Assembly: GCA_902802985.1 (NCBI GenBank)
Contig: CADCOE010000049.1
Span: 1 to 64,000, forward strand
Reading direction: 5' to 3'
Origin: an uncultured Ruminococcus sp.
GTDB taxonomy: Bacteria; Bacillota; Clostridia; Oscillospirales; Acutalibacteraceae
Length of the DNA stretch: 64,000 nt
This document shows positions 54,611 to 63,396 of the stretch, piece after piece. The stretch's first letter is position 1. Every line of letters starts with the position of its first letter. The position numbers were made by a program, and so were the translations under genes. The notes under the pieces are model-generated. The model had not been told where the DNA came from. It worked only from the letters and a program-made list of their open reading frames with translations, and did not search any database.

Positions 54611-54780
54611 CAAAATCATCCTTTCTTTTTTAGTTTTCATTCGAAAAAAAGTGAGTCGTCACCCAAAAGAACTGTACTTTTTTGATATAAATATAATAAA
54701 AATATTCATCGAGATTATTGTATAATGTTTAGGTGTAGGGCAAATAATAAAGCTATCAACACCGAAAGGAGTATATGATA

Positions 54781-55215
54781 ATGAACAAAGATAGCAAAGA
54801 ACTGCTGTCCGGTATTTATAAGCTGTCAAAAACTGGAATTGAAGCAACCAAGACCGTTTTGCCCAAAACAAAAGGAGAGGAACTGCGTCACGAGCTGCAG
54901 GAACAACTTTGTGATTATGTTACCGCCTCTGCTGAAACGGAACAAGAAATGATTAGCTCGGGAACATTGCCCAAAGACATTAGCTTGATCGAAAAGGCAG
55001 TAATGTGGGGTTCTATTCAGCTTCATACTCTCAGTGAAGTAAGCCCTGAGCATATAGCCGAAATAATGATTAACGGGACAACGATGGGAATTGTCGATTT
55101 AGCCAAGCACATTGGCTCCTGCAAAAATGCAGACAACAATATTATTGAATATGCCGAGCGTTTTATCAGAAATGAAGAACACCATATCGAAAATCTCAAG
55201 GCATTTTTATATTGA
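54781..55215 (+). CDS. Uncharacterised helical protein
   Basis: 144 residues, predicted all-helical, with no signal peptide. The C-terminal helix RFIRNEEHHIENLKAF, with EExH, resembles a ferritin-like metal-binding helix. GGAG is 10 nt before ATG 54781; TATAAT is at about 54719. The last codons overlap the convergent DUF1294 gene by 9 nt. No family recognised; a stress or metal-linked role is only a guess. Confidence 0.65.
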   Translation: MNKDSKELLSGIYKLSKTGIEATKTVLPKTKGEELRHELQEQLCDYVTASAETEQEMISSGTLPKDISLIEKAVMWGSIQLHTLSEVSPEHIAEIMINGTTMGIVDLAKHIGSCKNADNNIIEYAERFIRNEEHHIENLKAFLY

Positions 55216-55524
55216 GATCACACCGCATAACAGGCATATAATAATTGCTGCTGCCAACTCTAACAGAAACATGACAGGAATACCTATCATAAACAATTTG
55301 TGTTTGGTCTTGTGATGGATAATGTGCATTGTCACATACATAACAAGACAACCACTTAACGCTGCCGTTGCCATCAGAGTTTTCTCAGGAATACGTCGGC
55401 GTTTTTTGATTGCTGCTTTTTTGTCATAAATTGTCATTATAACTGCGACAATATTAACAACAACTGCGTACAAAAGTACCGCATACCAGACTCCATTTGC
55501 TAAAAAGCTTTCCGGTAATTTCAT
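55207..55524 (-). CDS. DUF1294 small membrane protein
   Basis: 105 residues with three hydrophobic helices and the DUF1294 hallmark MTIYDKKAAIKKRRRIPEKTL followed by HHKTKHKLF. ATG 55524 (MKLPESF) is favoured because GGAGG sits 8 nt upstream; an ATG at 55542 has GGAAGG close before it. Function of the family is unknown. It is divergent from the lipoprotein gene. Confidence 0.82.
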   Translation of the reverse strand: MKLPESFLANGVWYAVLLYAVVVNIVAVIMTIYDKKAAIKKRRRIPEKTLMATAALSGCLVMYVTMHIIHHKTKHKLFMIGIPVMFLLELAAAIIICLLCGVISI

Positions 55525-55601
55525 TTTTAATTCCTCCGTCATTTTTCCTTCCTTTTTATATTATATATTGTTATCAGAATAAAATCAAGGTTGTGTTGAT
55601 A

Positions 55602-57242
55602 ATGTATTACTTATTGAAGTACACAAAAATTTTTGCCACTATGACACTTGCCGTTTTATGTGCAAGTATTACAACAGGCTGTAGAGACAATCTTCCCGAT
55701 AGTCTGCCTGCTCAAGCTGCTGACGTTGAAAGTTCGGCAGTACAAAAACAAGAAAGCAAACTCCATTCTGAAACTTCGAAAAAAAACAAAGAAAGCCATC
55801 CTTCTGAAACTCATTCGACTTCAGAAAAAGAAACTGATGTATCCAAACTCACGCAAAACAGCACATCATCAGAACAGAATAGCAAAGATAAGTCTTCAGA
55901 CAATTCTCAAATGGATGAAAAACAAAAACAATCGTCAACTGAATCGCCAATCAAAAGTAAAGAAACCACAACTCAATCAAAAACATCTCACCTGACGCAA
56001 GAAAATACTGCCATCAACGAAACACCACAGACAGAACAATCATCGGCTTCAAAAATAACAGAAGCACCTCAAAAAAAATCTTCCTCTCCCACTCCCTCAC
56101 CAAATGAAAATATTTCTTATGAGAGAAAATCTTCCTCAACGCATATTATCATCAATGATGAAATGAGAGCCGTATGGGTACCGTATTTAACGCTGGACAT
56201 CTCACGAAATGGTGGAGATGAAGCAACATTTCAGACCAAAATAAATGACATTATCAATACCTGTCTGGATTACAAACTTAACACCATTATCGTACACGTA
56301 AGACCCTTTGGTGACGCCATCTACCCTTCAGATTATTTTCCCGCATCACATATTATCAGCGGTACCCAAGGCATCGGTGTGGAATATGATCCGCTTCAAT
56401 ATATTGTAGATGCCGCTCATTCCAATGGTTTGTCGGTTCAGGCGTGGGTCAATCCGTTCAGAATAAGCAATGGTTCTTCTCCGTGGAATCTTGCCGACAG
56501 CAATCCTTATATCAAATGGAAAAATGATAGTGACGAGTCCAATGACGATTACACATTCAACTATAACGGCGGCATTTATTATAATCCTGCTTATCCCGAA
56601 GTCAGAAAACTTATCATTGACGGTATTGCTGAAATAGTACGTAATTATGATGTAGATGGTATTCAAATGGACGATTATTTTTATCCTTCGGAAGAAACTT
56701 TTTATGACGAGCAAACCTACAATTCCTACATTAACAGCATTGAAAACGGATATTCCGGTTTATCTCACCAGGAATGGAGAAAAACTAACGTTAACACTCT
56801 GATCTCCGGTATCTATACTGCTGTACACAGTATTGACAATAGCGTTGTTTTCGGTATCGCTCCGCAGTGTAACTTTGATAATAATAATAAAATCAGTGCA
56901 GATGTCATTACGTGGTGTTCCACAAGAGGTTATATCGACTATATTTGTCCACAAATATATGTTTCTAACCAACATCCCACCTTTCCTTTTGAAGGTCTTG
57001 CTCATCGCTGGAAAGACACTGTAACAGAAAACAGCGTAAAATTATATTTCGGATTGGGTGTATATAAAGCAGGTACAGACGCAGACAGTGGAACGTGGCT
57101 GCTCAGTGACGATAATATCAAAACACAAATAGAGCTTGGCAGAGCACTTGGTATCAACGGATTTATGCTGTATTCTTATGATTATCTCAACAGCAGTACT
57201 ACTTCTAAAGAAATGTCAAATGCTCGGTCTGTCATAGACTAA
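55602..57242 (+). CDS. Family 10-like glycoside hydrolase (GHL10/DUF187) lipoprotein
   Basis: 546 residues. A lipoprotein signal peptide ends at ITTGC (about residue 27). A long Ser/Thr/Lys/Glu/Gln-rich linker (about 28-180) is typical of proteins exposed on the cell wall. The catalytic part begins MRAVWVPYLTLD and contains TIIVHVRPFGDAIYPS, LQAWVNPF-type AWVNPFRISNG and the acidic GIQMDDYFYP, the GHL10 signature. It likely acts on peptidoglycan or glycans at the surface. ATG 55602 is used; an upstream in-frame start at 55497 would add 35 residues overlapping the divergent gene. Confidence 0.88.
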   Translation: MYYLLKYTKIFATMTLAVLCASITTGCRDNLPDSLPAQAADVESSAVQKQESKLHSETSKKNKESHPSETHSTSEKETDVSKLTQNSTSSEQNSKDKSSDNSQMDEKQKQSSTESPIKSKETTTQSKTSHLTQENTAINETPQTEQSSASKITEAPQKKSSSPTPSPNENISYERKSSSTHIIINDEMRAVWVPYLTLDISRNGGDEATFQTKINDIINTCLDYKLNTIIVHVRPFGDAIYPSDYFPASHIISGTQGIGVEYDPLQYIVDAAHSNGLSVQAWVNPFRISNGSSPWNLADSNPYIKWKNDSDESNDDYTFNYNGGIYYNPAYPEVRKLIIDGIAEIVRNYDVDGIQMDDYFYPSEETFYDEQTYNSYINSIENGYSGLSHQEWRKTNVNTLISGIYTAVHSIDNSVVFGIAPQCNFDNNNKISADVITWCSTRGYIDYICPQIYVSNQHPTFPFEGLAHRWKDTVTENSVKLYFGLGVYKAGTDADSGTWLLSDDNIKTQIELGRALGINGFMLYSYDYLNSSTTSKEMSNARSVID

Positions 57243-57266
57243 ATCAAAGAAACTGCCGCAAAAGAA

Positions 57267-57301
57267 AGAGGACTACAAAACATCAAATTTTGTAGTCCTC
57301 T
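57267..57301. terminator. Bidirectional terminator between GHL10 and tsf
   Basis: A 14-bp stem AGAGGACTACAAAA / TTTTGTAGTCCTCT with T-runs on both strands. It serves the GHL10 gene and, about 60 nt past its stop, tsf. Confidence 0.88.
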
Positions 57302-57362
57302 TTTAATTGGCACATAAACACAATATTTTCAGCTTACCAATATAAAACAGTAGAGAAATAAA

Positions 57363-58271
57363 TTATTTTACCATACTTGCCACTTCAGCTGCAAAATCAT
57401 CGGAACGCTTTTCAAGACCTTCGCCTTTTTCAAAACGTACATACTCAACAATTTCGATTTTACCGCCAAGAGCCTTTGCAGTTTGTGCTGTGTACTGATC
57501 TACCTTCTGTTTGCTGTCTTTTACAAACACCTGATTAACAAGGCAATTTTCTTCATAATACTTACCGATCTTGCCCATAACAATCTTTTCAGCAATGGCA
57601 GCAGGCTTACCGTCATTGATAACCTGTTCTGTCATAATTTTCTTTTCGTGCTCGATGACTTCTGCCGGAACCTGATCTTTATTGAGATAAGCAGGAGCAG
57701 CAGCAGCTACCTGCATTGCAATATCTTTTGCATAAGCTGCAAATCCTTCTTTATCAGCAACATCTGTATCAAATTTTACCATTACAGCAATTTTTCCACC
57801 GGCGTGAATATAGGTTGCTACATTTCCCTCATAAAGTGCGAAACGACGAATAATGATATTTTCACCGATTGTTTGAATTTTCTCACGGAGGAGATCTGCT
57901 ACTGTCATCTCTGTACCTACAGCAGTTTTTGTCAGGAGTTCTTCAACGTCAGCAGGTTTTTCATTCATAACTGTTTCTGCAACAGTTTTTACAAATGCCT
58001 GGAATTCAGCATTCTTTGCAACAAAGTCTGTTTCTGCATTGACTTCCAATGCGACACCTGCTGTGCAATCATCGTTAGCATATGCATAAGCAACACCCTC
58101 AGCTGCAATTCTGGAAGCTTTCTTTGCAGCCTTTGCAAGTCCCTGTTCTCTAAGAACATCTATCGCCTTGTCCATATCACCATCAGTCTGAGTAAGAGCT
58201 TTTTTACAGTCCATCATACCGCAGCCTGTTCTTTCTCTTAATGCCATAACATCTTTAGCTGTAAAAGCCAT
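57363..58271 (-). CDS. tsf: Elongation factor Ts
   Basis: Nucleotide exchange factor for EF-Tu, 302 residues. The start MAFTAKDVMALRERTGCGMMDCKK contains the conserved UBA-like domain, and the core has VNAETDFVAKN (the TDFV motif that contacts EF-Tu). ATG 58271 has GGAGG 8 nt upstream, while the ATG two codons earlier is too close. It is downstream of rpsB with a terminator-like hairpin between. Confidence 0.96.
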   Translation of the reverse strand: MAFTAKDVMALRERTGCGMMDCKKALTQTDGDMDKAIDVLREQGLAKAAKKASRIAAEGVAYAYANDDCTAGVALEVNAETDFVAKNAEFQAFVKTVAETVMNEKPADVEELLTKTAVGTEMTVADLLREKIQTIGENIIIRRFALYEGNVATYIHAGGKIAVMVKFDTDVADKEGFAAYAKDIAMQVAAAAPAYLNKDQVPAEVIEHEKKIMTEQVINDGKPAAIAEKIVMGKIGKYYEENCLVNQVFVKDSKQKVDQYTAQTAKALGGKIEIVEYVRFEKGEGLEKRSDDFAAEVASMVK

Positions 58272-58316
58272 TTTCATTACCTCCGTATGTATAAATATTA
58301 TTGTTTACCTTTAAAA

Positions 58317-58343
58317 AATACCCGCAAATTATTTGCGGGTATT
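58317..58343 (-). terminator. Terminator between rpsB and tsf
   Basis: A perfect 13-bp stem AATACCCGCAAAT / ATTTGCGGGTATT with a 1-nt to 3-nt loop, followed by TTTTTT on the minus strand, just after the rpsB stop. Partial termination would set the rpsB:tsf ratio. Confidence 0.85.
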
Positions 58344-58356
58344 CTGTTATGTTAAA

Positions 58357-59088
58357 TTATTCCTCTGTTGAAGCTTCTGTTTCTTCAGCAGCTGCCCCCA
58401 TTTTACCTTCATTGCCCTCAATGATGGCGTTCGCAATAGCTCCTGAAATCAGTTTAACAGCACGAATTGCATCATCATTACCCGGGATGACATAATCGAT
58501 CTCATCGGGATCACAGTTTGTATCTACAATCGCAACGATCGGAATACCAAGCTTTTTAGCTTCTGCCACAGCAATTCTTTCTTTACGGGGATCAACGATG
58601 AACAGTGCACCCGGAATATCTTTCATATCCTTAATACCGCCAAGGAACTTTTCAAGCTTTTCAATTTCAAGGTTCAGCTTGATAACTTCCTTTTTGGGAA
58701 GAAGGTCAAAGGTACCGTCTGTTTCCATTGTACGGAGCTGTTTCAGTCTTTCAATTCTGCGACGAATTGTGGTAAAGTTAGTCAGCATACCGCCGAGCCA
58801 TCTTGCATTTACATAGTAAGCACCTGCACGAAGAGCCTCTTCCTTCACAGAATCCTGAGCCTGCTTTTTTGTACCGACAAAAAGGACAGACTTTCCGTCT
58901 GCTGAAAGCTCACGAACAAAGTTATAAGCCTCTTCCAGCTTCTTTACTGTCTTTTGAAGGTCGATAATATAAATACCATTTCTTTCTGTGAAGATATAGG
59001 GAGCCATTTTCGGATTCCATCTTCTTGTCTGGTGTCCAAAATGTACACCTGCCTCCAAAAGCTGTTTCATTGATACTACTGATGCCAT
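58357..59088 (-). CDS. rpsB: 30S ribosomal protein S2
   Basis: 243 residues beginning [20 protein letters not shown], with [25 protein letters not shown] and [24 protein letters not shown]. The C terminus is a short acidic tail. GGAGG precedes ATG 59088 by about 10 nt. It has a strong upstream promoter and a 5' region with long-range pairing, probably for autoregulation. Confidence 0.97.
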   Translation of the reverse strand: MASVVSMKQLLEAGVHFGHQTRRWNPKMAPYIFTERNGIYIIDLQKTVKKLEEAYNFVRELSADGKSVLFVGTKKQAQDSVKEEALRAGAYYVNARWLGGMLTNFTTIRRRIERLKQLRTMETDGTFDLLPKKEVIKLNLEIEKLEKFLGGIKDMKDIPGALFIVDPRKERIAVAEAKKLGIPIVAIVDTNCDPDEIDYVIPGNDDAIRAVKLISGAIANAIIEGNEGKMGAAAEETEASTEE

Positions 59089-59117
59089 TATTAAAAATCC
59101 TCCTTAGGTTTTTCCTC

Positions 59118-59183
59118 CGTCGGTCTGCAATTCCAACACACAATACAGAATATTTTATATGCACCTAACGAATACGACCAACG
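59118..59183 (-). promoter_or_regulatory. Candidate structured leader of rpsB
   Basis: On the minus strand CGTTGGTC (59176-59183) can pair with GACCGACG (59118-59125), one G-U pair, enclosing 50 nt and ending next to the ribosome binding site. Such leaders often bind the ribosomal protein itself. Confidence 0.35.
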
Positions 59184-59200
59184 TGCGTTTTGCGTTAAAC

Positions 59201-59229
59201 ATTATACCATACAATCCATACGAATGCAA
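59201..59229 (-). promoter_or_regulatory. rpsB promoter
   Basis: Minus strand TTGCAT (59224-59229), 17-bp spacer, TATAAT (59201-59206). Transcript start near 59194. Confidence 0.65.
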
Positions 59230-59257
59230 GCTTTTTTTCATTATATTTGGCTTATAT

Positions 59258-59542
59258 TTAATGAAATAACGAATTTTTTTGCTTATGGTGCTTATGAGGA
59301 AAATGACAATTATCTACCAGAATGGTATCTTCTCCTATTAAACGAATATTTTCCCAACGTATCACTATATCGTCACATCGTCCGAATAATCCGAAGAATT
59401 TTGGCCGTCCATAAATGATAATAGCTGTCAATCGTGCATTTTCCGTATTGACTTCAACATCATCCACATATCCTATTCTGCAGCCATTATGACTGTTAAT
59501 CACTTCTTTATGTCTTAGATCGACAATTCTGCAACAACCCAA
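59258..59542 (-). CDS. YlmC/YmxH-family sporulation protein (PRC-barrel)
   Basis: 94 residues if translated from the TTG at 59542, which has GGGGGG 6 nt upstream and gives the family-like start GCCRIVDLRHKEVIN. An ATG at 59572 would add ten residues, but a TATAAT overlaps that codon. The PRC-barrel body (GCRIGYVDDVEV; AIIIYGR; IRWENIRLIGEDTILVD) is that of YlmC/YmxH proteins, tied to sporulation with no known mechanism. It follows the P-type ATPase on the same strand. Histidines at the C terminus (FPHKHHKQK) are a local extra. Confidence 0.8.
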   Translation of the reverse strand: MGCCRIVDLRHKEVINSHNGCRIGYVDDVEVNTENARLTAIIIYGRPKFFGLFGRCDDIVIRWENIRLIGEDTILVDNCHFPHKHHKQKNSLFH

Positions 59543-59596
59543 AAAAATCCCCCCTATTAACTTATTTTTCATTATATGTCAATAAGGAGGAAATGA

Positions 59597-62032
59597 TTAT
59601 TCTTTTGAATTTTTCTTGACAGAAATTTTATCGACTGCCAAAGTCAACAGCATAAAAATAGCCAAAGACAAAAGGACAAGACCGGATAAAATCAAGCAAA
59701 CCTCCCACGTGATCGGAGCAAAATTGAAGAAATTAACTCCCATAAAGTTTCTGAAACATAATACACCGACAGAAAATCCCGATACCATAACAACAAACAA
59801 TACAATACGAAGTTTATTAAACGGTATCGATACTCTGAACAAAATCATAAAGGCGATCGCCGCTGTCAAACATACTGTAACGGTAGAATATTGATCGTAA
59901 CTCAGTGAGAAAACATTCATTGCGATAATGCATAATATAACACCAATTACAGTCGTTAAACCTGCCGGTATGGAATTTTTCATTATGTTGTAGAAAAAAC
60001 GTCCTCGAATTCTATCTTTATTAGGTTCCAACGCTAAGATAAATGATGGAATTCCGATGGTAAAAGCATTGACCAGTGTGAGTTGTATAGGCTGAAAGGG
60101 GTATTTGACATTGATAAACAGAAATAAAAAAGCCAGTATCGTTGAAAATATCGTCTTGACAATAAATAGTATAGAGGAACGTTGAATATTATTGATAGAA
60201 CGTCTGCCTTCCGCGACTACCTTGGGCATTGAAGCAAAATTTGAATCAAGCAAAACCAACTGCGAAACACTTCTGGCTGCATCACTTCCGGCAGCCATAG
60301 CAATACTGCAGTCAGCTTCCTTTAATGCAAGTACATCATTGACGCCATCACCGGTCATAGCAACAGTATGACCTTGATTTTTTAATGCCACAACAAATTT
60401 CTTCTTTTGTGCCGGTGTGACTCTTCCGAATACTGTATAATTCTCGATGGCATTTTCAATATCTGCATCCGTTTTAAGCGTTGTTGCATCAATGTATTGA
60501 TCATAGTTTTTAACGTGTGCCCGTCTTGCTACATCAGATACAGTAATAGGATTGTCGCCTGAGATTACTTTTACCGTTACATTTTGATCGGCAAAATATC
60601 GCAGCGTCTTAGGGGCTTCGGCTCTAATTTTATCGTTGAGGAGTACTATTCCTATAATCTCTATTTCGTAAGGAAGTTCATTTCCTCTGAACTTGTGCTC
60701 AGAATGTGCAATCACTATGGATCGATAATTTCTGGAATAGCTGTCAAGCATTTTCTTTAAATCATATGGAACTTCTTCCAAAATAAATTCCGCAGCCCCC
60801 ATAATATATGTTCCAGCATTTTCGAAATGCGCTCCTGACCATTTTCTTTCTGAGGCGAACGGCACTACTTTATCCGCTTTCATCACAGAGGTACTATGAA
60901 ATTTTTCCTTGAGTGCCAAAAATGTCGCATTGGTATCATCGAGCGCATTGACCAAACCACACATAATATCACTCAACAGTTCTTTATCAGAAAGTTTTCC
61001 GTATGTAACATAATCTGCTACTTCCATACATCCTTCGGTTATGGTTCCTGTTTTGTCAAGACACAAAACATCTACTCTGGCAAGCGTTTCTATACAGTAC
61101 AATTCCTGCACCAATACCTTGTGTCGAGCAAGTCGGATAACACTTACTGCCAATACCGTACTTGTCAGAAGTACCAATCCTTCCGGAATCATTCCGATGA
61201 CAGATGCGACTGTATTGACCACTACATCGGCAAGATGGCTGTCTATACTGCCAAATAATGTATAAACCGTTTCATGAGATATATCTTCAAAAACATAATA
61301 CTGCTTAAAAAATAAAATCAGCGCCAGAGGTAAAATAATAAACGTTAATATTTTGATAATTTTATTCAGCGTAAACATAATCTCAGAATTGACTTTTTTG
61401 ATATATTTTGCTTCTGCCGATATTTTTGATGCATAATTTTCACTGCCTACGTGCTCCGCCCTTGCATAACATCGTCCACTGACAAGAAAACTGCCGGAAA
61501 GCATCATACTGCCTGCTTCTTTATGGATGGCATCCGATTCACCTGTCAGTAATGATTCATTGACATCACATTCTCCCGAAATTACCACACAGTCAACCGG
61601 AATTTGATTTCCTTGCGTAAATTCAATAATGTCATCACGTACAATATCGTCTACTTTTAATCGACATTTTTCTCCGTTACGAATAACAGTCGCTTTAGTT
61701 GCCGACACAATAGAAAGCCGATCAATCGTCCTTTTAGCACGTATTTCCTGAAATATACCGATTGCTGTGTTAAAAAACATTACTCCAAGAAACAACATAT
61801 TTTTATAAGAACCGACATACAATACCGCTATTCCCAATATGATATTTAAAATATTAAACAGCGTTACGATATTATCAAAAAATATTCTTTTAATACTTTT
61901 TGTCGGCAGTTGTGTATCTGTGTTGCAAAGACCATTTTCCAGACGTTCTTTTACCTGCTCCGAATTTAATCCTTGACTAACAGAAGCAAAAACTCTATTC
62001 ACTTGTGCCGATGTTTCTTCCTTTTTTTTCAT
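59597..62032 (-). CDS. Cation-translocating P-type ATPase
   Basis: 811 residues with the full P-type layout: actuator TGES, the membrane motif GMIPEGLVLLTS, phosphorylation site DKTGTIT, nucleotide domain with SERKWSGAH, hinge MTGDGVNDVLALKEADCSIAM, and about ten transmembrane helices. IPEGLVLLTS and the lack of N-terminal metal-binding domains place it near CtpE-like or calcium/magnesium-type pumps rather than copper or zinc exporters. The ion cannot be fixed by eye. It is a single gene with a perfect promoter. Confidence 0.9.
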   Translation of the reverse strand: MKKKEETSAQVNRVFASVSQGLNSEQVKERLENGLCNTDTQLPTKSIKRIFFDNIVTLFNILNIILGIAVLYVGSYKNMLFLGVMFFNTAIGIFQEIRAKRTIDRLSIVSATKATVIRNGEKCRLKVDDIVRDDIIEFTQGNQIPVDCVVISGECDVNESLLTGESDAIHKEAGSMMLSGSFLVSGRCYARAEHVGSENYASKISAEAKYIKKVNSEIMFTLNKIIKILTFIILPLALILFFKQYYVFEDISHETVYTLFGSIDSHLADVVVNTVASVIGMIPEGLVLLTSTVLAVSVIRLARHKVLVQELYCIETLARVDVLCLDKTGTITEGCMEVADYVTYGKLSDKELLSDIMCGLVNALDDTNATFLALKEKFHSTSVMKADKVVPFASERKWSGAHFENAGTYIMGAAEFILEEVPYDLKKMLDSYSRNYRSIVIAHSEHKFRGNELPYEIEIIGIVLLNDKIRAEAPKTLRYFADQNVTVKVISGDNPITVSDVARRAHVKNYDQYIDATTLKTDADIENAIENYTVFGRVTPAQKKKFVVALKNQGHTVAMTGDGVNDVLALKEADCSIAMAAGSDAARSVSQLVLLDSNFASMPKVVAEGRRSINNIQRSSILFIVKTIFSTILAFLFLFINVKYPFQPIQLTLVNAFTIGIPSFILALEPNKDRIRGRFFYNIMKNSIPAGLTTVIGVILCIIAMNVFSLSYDQYSTVTVCLTAAIAFMILFRVSIPFNKLRIVLFVVMVSGFSVGVLCFRNFMGVNFFNFAPITWEVCLILSGLVLLSLAIFMLLTLAVDKISVKKNSKE

Positions 62033-62070
62033 AATTTATCTCCTTGTAAAAAGTCGTAAACATAATCTCA

Positions 62071-62099
62071 ATTATATATTTTAATTCAAAATATGTCAA
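62071..62099 (-). promoter_or_regulatory. Perfect consensus promoter of the P-type ATPase gene
   Basis: Minus strand TTGACA (62094-62099), 17-bp spacer, TATAAT (62071-62076). 39 nt upstream of the ATG. Confidence 0.75.
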
Positions 62100-62158
62100 C
62101 ACGGTTGAACCATTAAAAACCAAAAAACCGATGAAATGTTAAATCACAAAAAATATTA

Positions 62159-62187
62159 TTGACATAATACAGAAATAAATTTATACT
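62159..62187 (+). promoter_or_regulatory. ddh promoter
   Basis: TTGACA (62159-62164), 17-bp spacer, TATACT (62182-62187). Confidence 0.7.
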
Positions 62188-62246
62188 AAAATAAACTATT
62201 AAGGCATAATCATTATGACGATGCCACAATAAAGGAGCAATGAATA

Positions 62247-63233
62247 ATGCAAACAAGAATTGGTATCCTGGGATATGGAAATCTTGGCAAAGGAACAGAA
62301 ATAGCTGTAAATGCCGCCGAAGATATGACACTGACCGCTATTTTTACCAGACGGAATCCTTCCTCAGTAAAAACTCTTTCGAAAAATGTCCCTGTTGTAA
62401 ATATTGCCGAAATAGAGCAATGGAAAGATAAAATAGATGTTCTGATTTTGTGTGGAGGAAGTGCTACTGACCTCCCTGTTCAAACACCTGAATATGTCAA
62501 GCTTTTTAATGTTATCGACAGCTTTGACACCCACGCACGTATTCCCGAGCATTTTGCCAATGTTGATACTGCTGCAAAAGAAAGCGGAAAAGTGGGAGTT
62601 ATTTCTGTAGGTTGGGATCCCGGTATGTTTTCCTTAAACAGAGTTTATGCCAATGCTATTTTGCCAGATGGTAATGACTATACTTTCTGGGGCAAAGGGG
62701 TAAGTCAGGGACATTCGGATGCTATAAGAAGAATTGATGGCGTCAAAAACGCAAAGCAATATACTATTCCGGTGGAAGAAGCCTTGAATGCCGTTAGAAA
62801 CGGTGAAAATCCCGTCCTTACCACTCGTCAAAAACATCAGAGAGAATGCTTTGTTGTTCTTAAAGACGGAGCCGATGCCGATAAAGTAGAAAATGAAATC
62901 AAATCAATGCCCAATTATTTCACTGATTATGATACAACCGTGCACTTCATTAGCGAAGAAGAACTTTTAAAAAATCATTCCGGAATGGCTCATGGAGGAT
63001 TTGTCTTCCGTTCCGGAAAAACAGGAATCAATAAAGAGCATCAACATATTATCGAATACAGTATCAAACTCGACTCTAATCCTGAATTCACCACCAGCGT
63101 ACTCATTGCCTACGCAAGAGCTGTTAAACGGATGTATGACGAAGGAAAAAGCGGCTGCTTTACTGTTTTTGATATTCCTCCTGCCTATCTGTGTGCACAA
63201 AGCGGTGAAGAACTAAGAGCAAAATTTCTTTAA
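62247..63233 (+). CDS. ddh: meso-Diaminopimelate dehydrogenase
   Basis: Makes meso-diaminopimelate from tetrahydrodipicolinate in a single NADPH-dependent step, for lysine and peptidoglycan. 328 residues: the nucleotide loop ILGYGNLGKG, the substrate region GGSATDLP, VISVGWDPGMFSLNR and TFWGKGVSQGHSDAIRRI are diagnostic. AAAGGAG is 8-9 nt before ATG 62247. It has its own promoter and terminator. Confidence 0.95.
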   Translation: MQTRIGILGYGNLGKGTEIAVNAAEDMTLTAIFTRRNPSSVKTLSKNVPVVNIAEIEQWKDKIDVLILCGGSATDLPVQTPEYVKLFNVIDSFDTHARIPEHFANVDTAAKESGKVGVISVGWDPGMFSLNRVYANAILPDGNDYTFWGKGVSQGHSDAIRRIDGVKNAKQYTIPVEEALNAVRNGENPVLTTRQKHQRECFVVLKDGADADKVENEIKSMPNYFTDYDTTVHFISEEELLKNHSGMAHGGFVFRSGKTGINKEHQHIIEYSIKLDSNPEFTTSVLIAYARAVKRMYDEGKSGCFTVFDIPPAYLCAQSGEELRAKFL

Positions 63234-63260
63234 TGTTTTCAGACTTAATAGATAAACATA

Positions 63261-63307
63261 AAATAAGTTGTCACATTAACGATTTCTCGAGATGTGACAA
63301 CTTATTT
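63261..63307. terminator. Terminator after ddh, bidirectional
   Basis: A perfect 16-bp stem (63261-63276 with 63292-63307) with a 15-nt loop and T-runs on both strands. Confidence 0.9.
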
Positions 63308-63396
63308 TTATTGGCCATTTTCTCTGCATAAAGGATTTTTACTGTTTAATTTCGTTTCTATAGCGGAATTGCAATGCAGAAAGAAAAGGAAAAATT

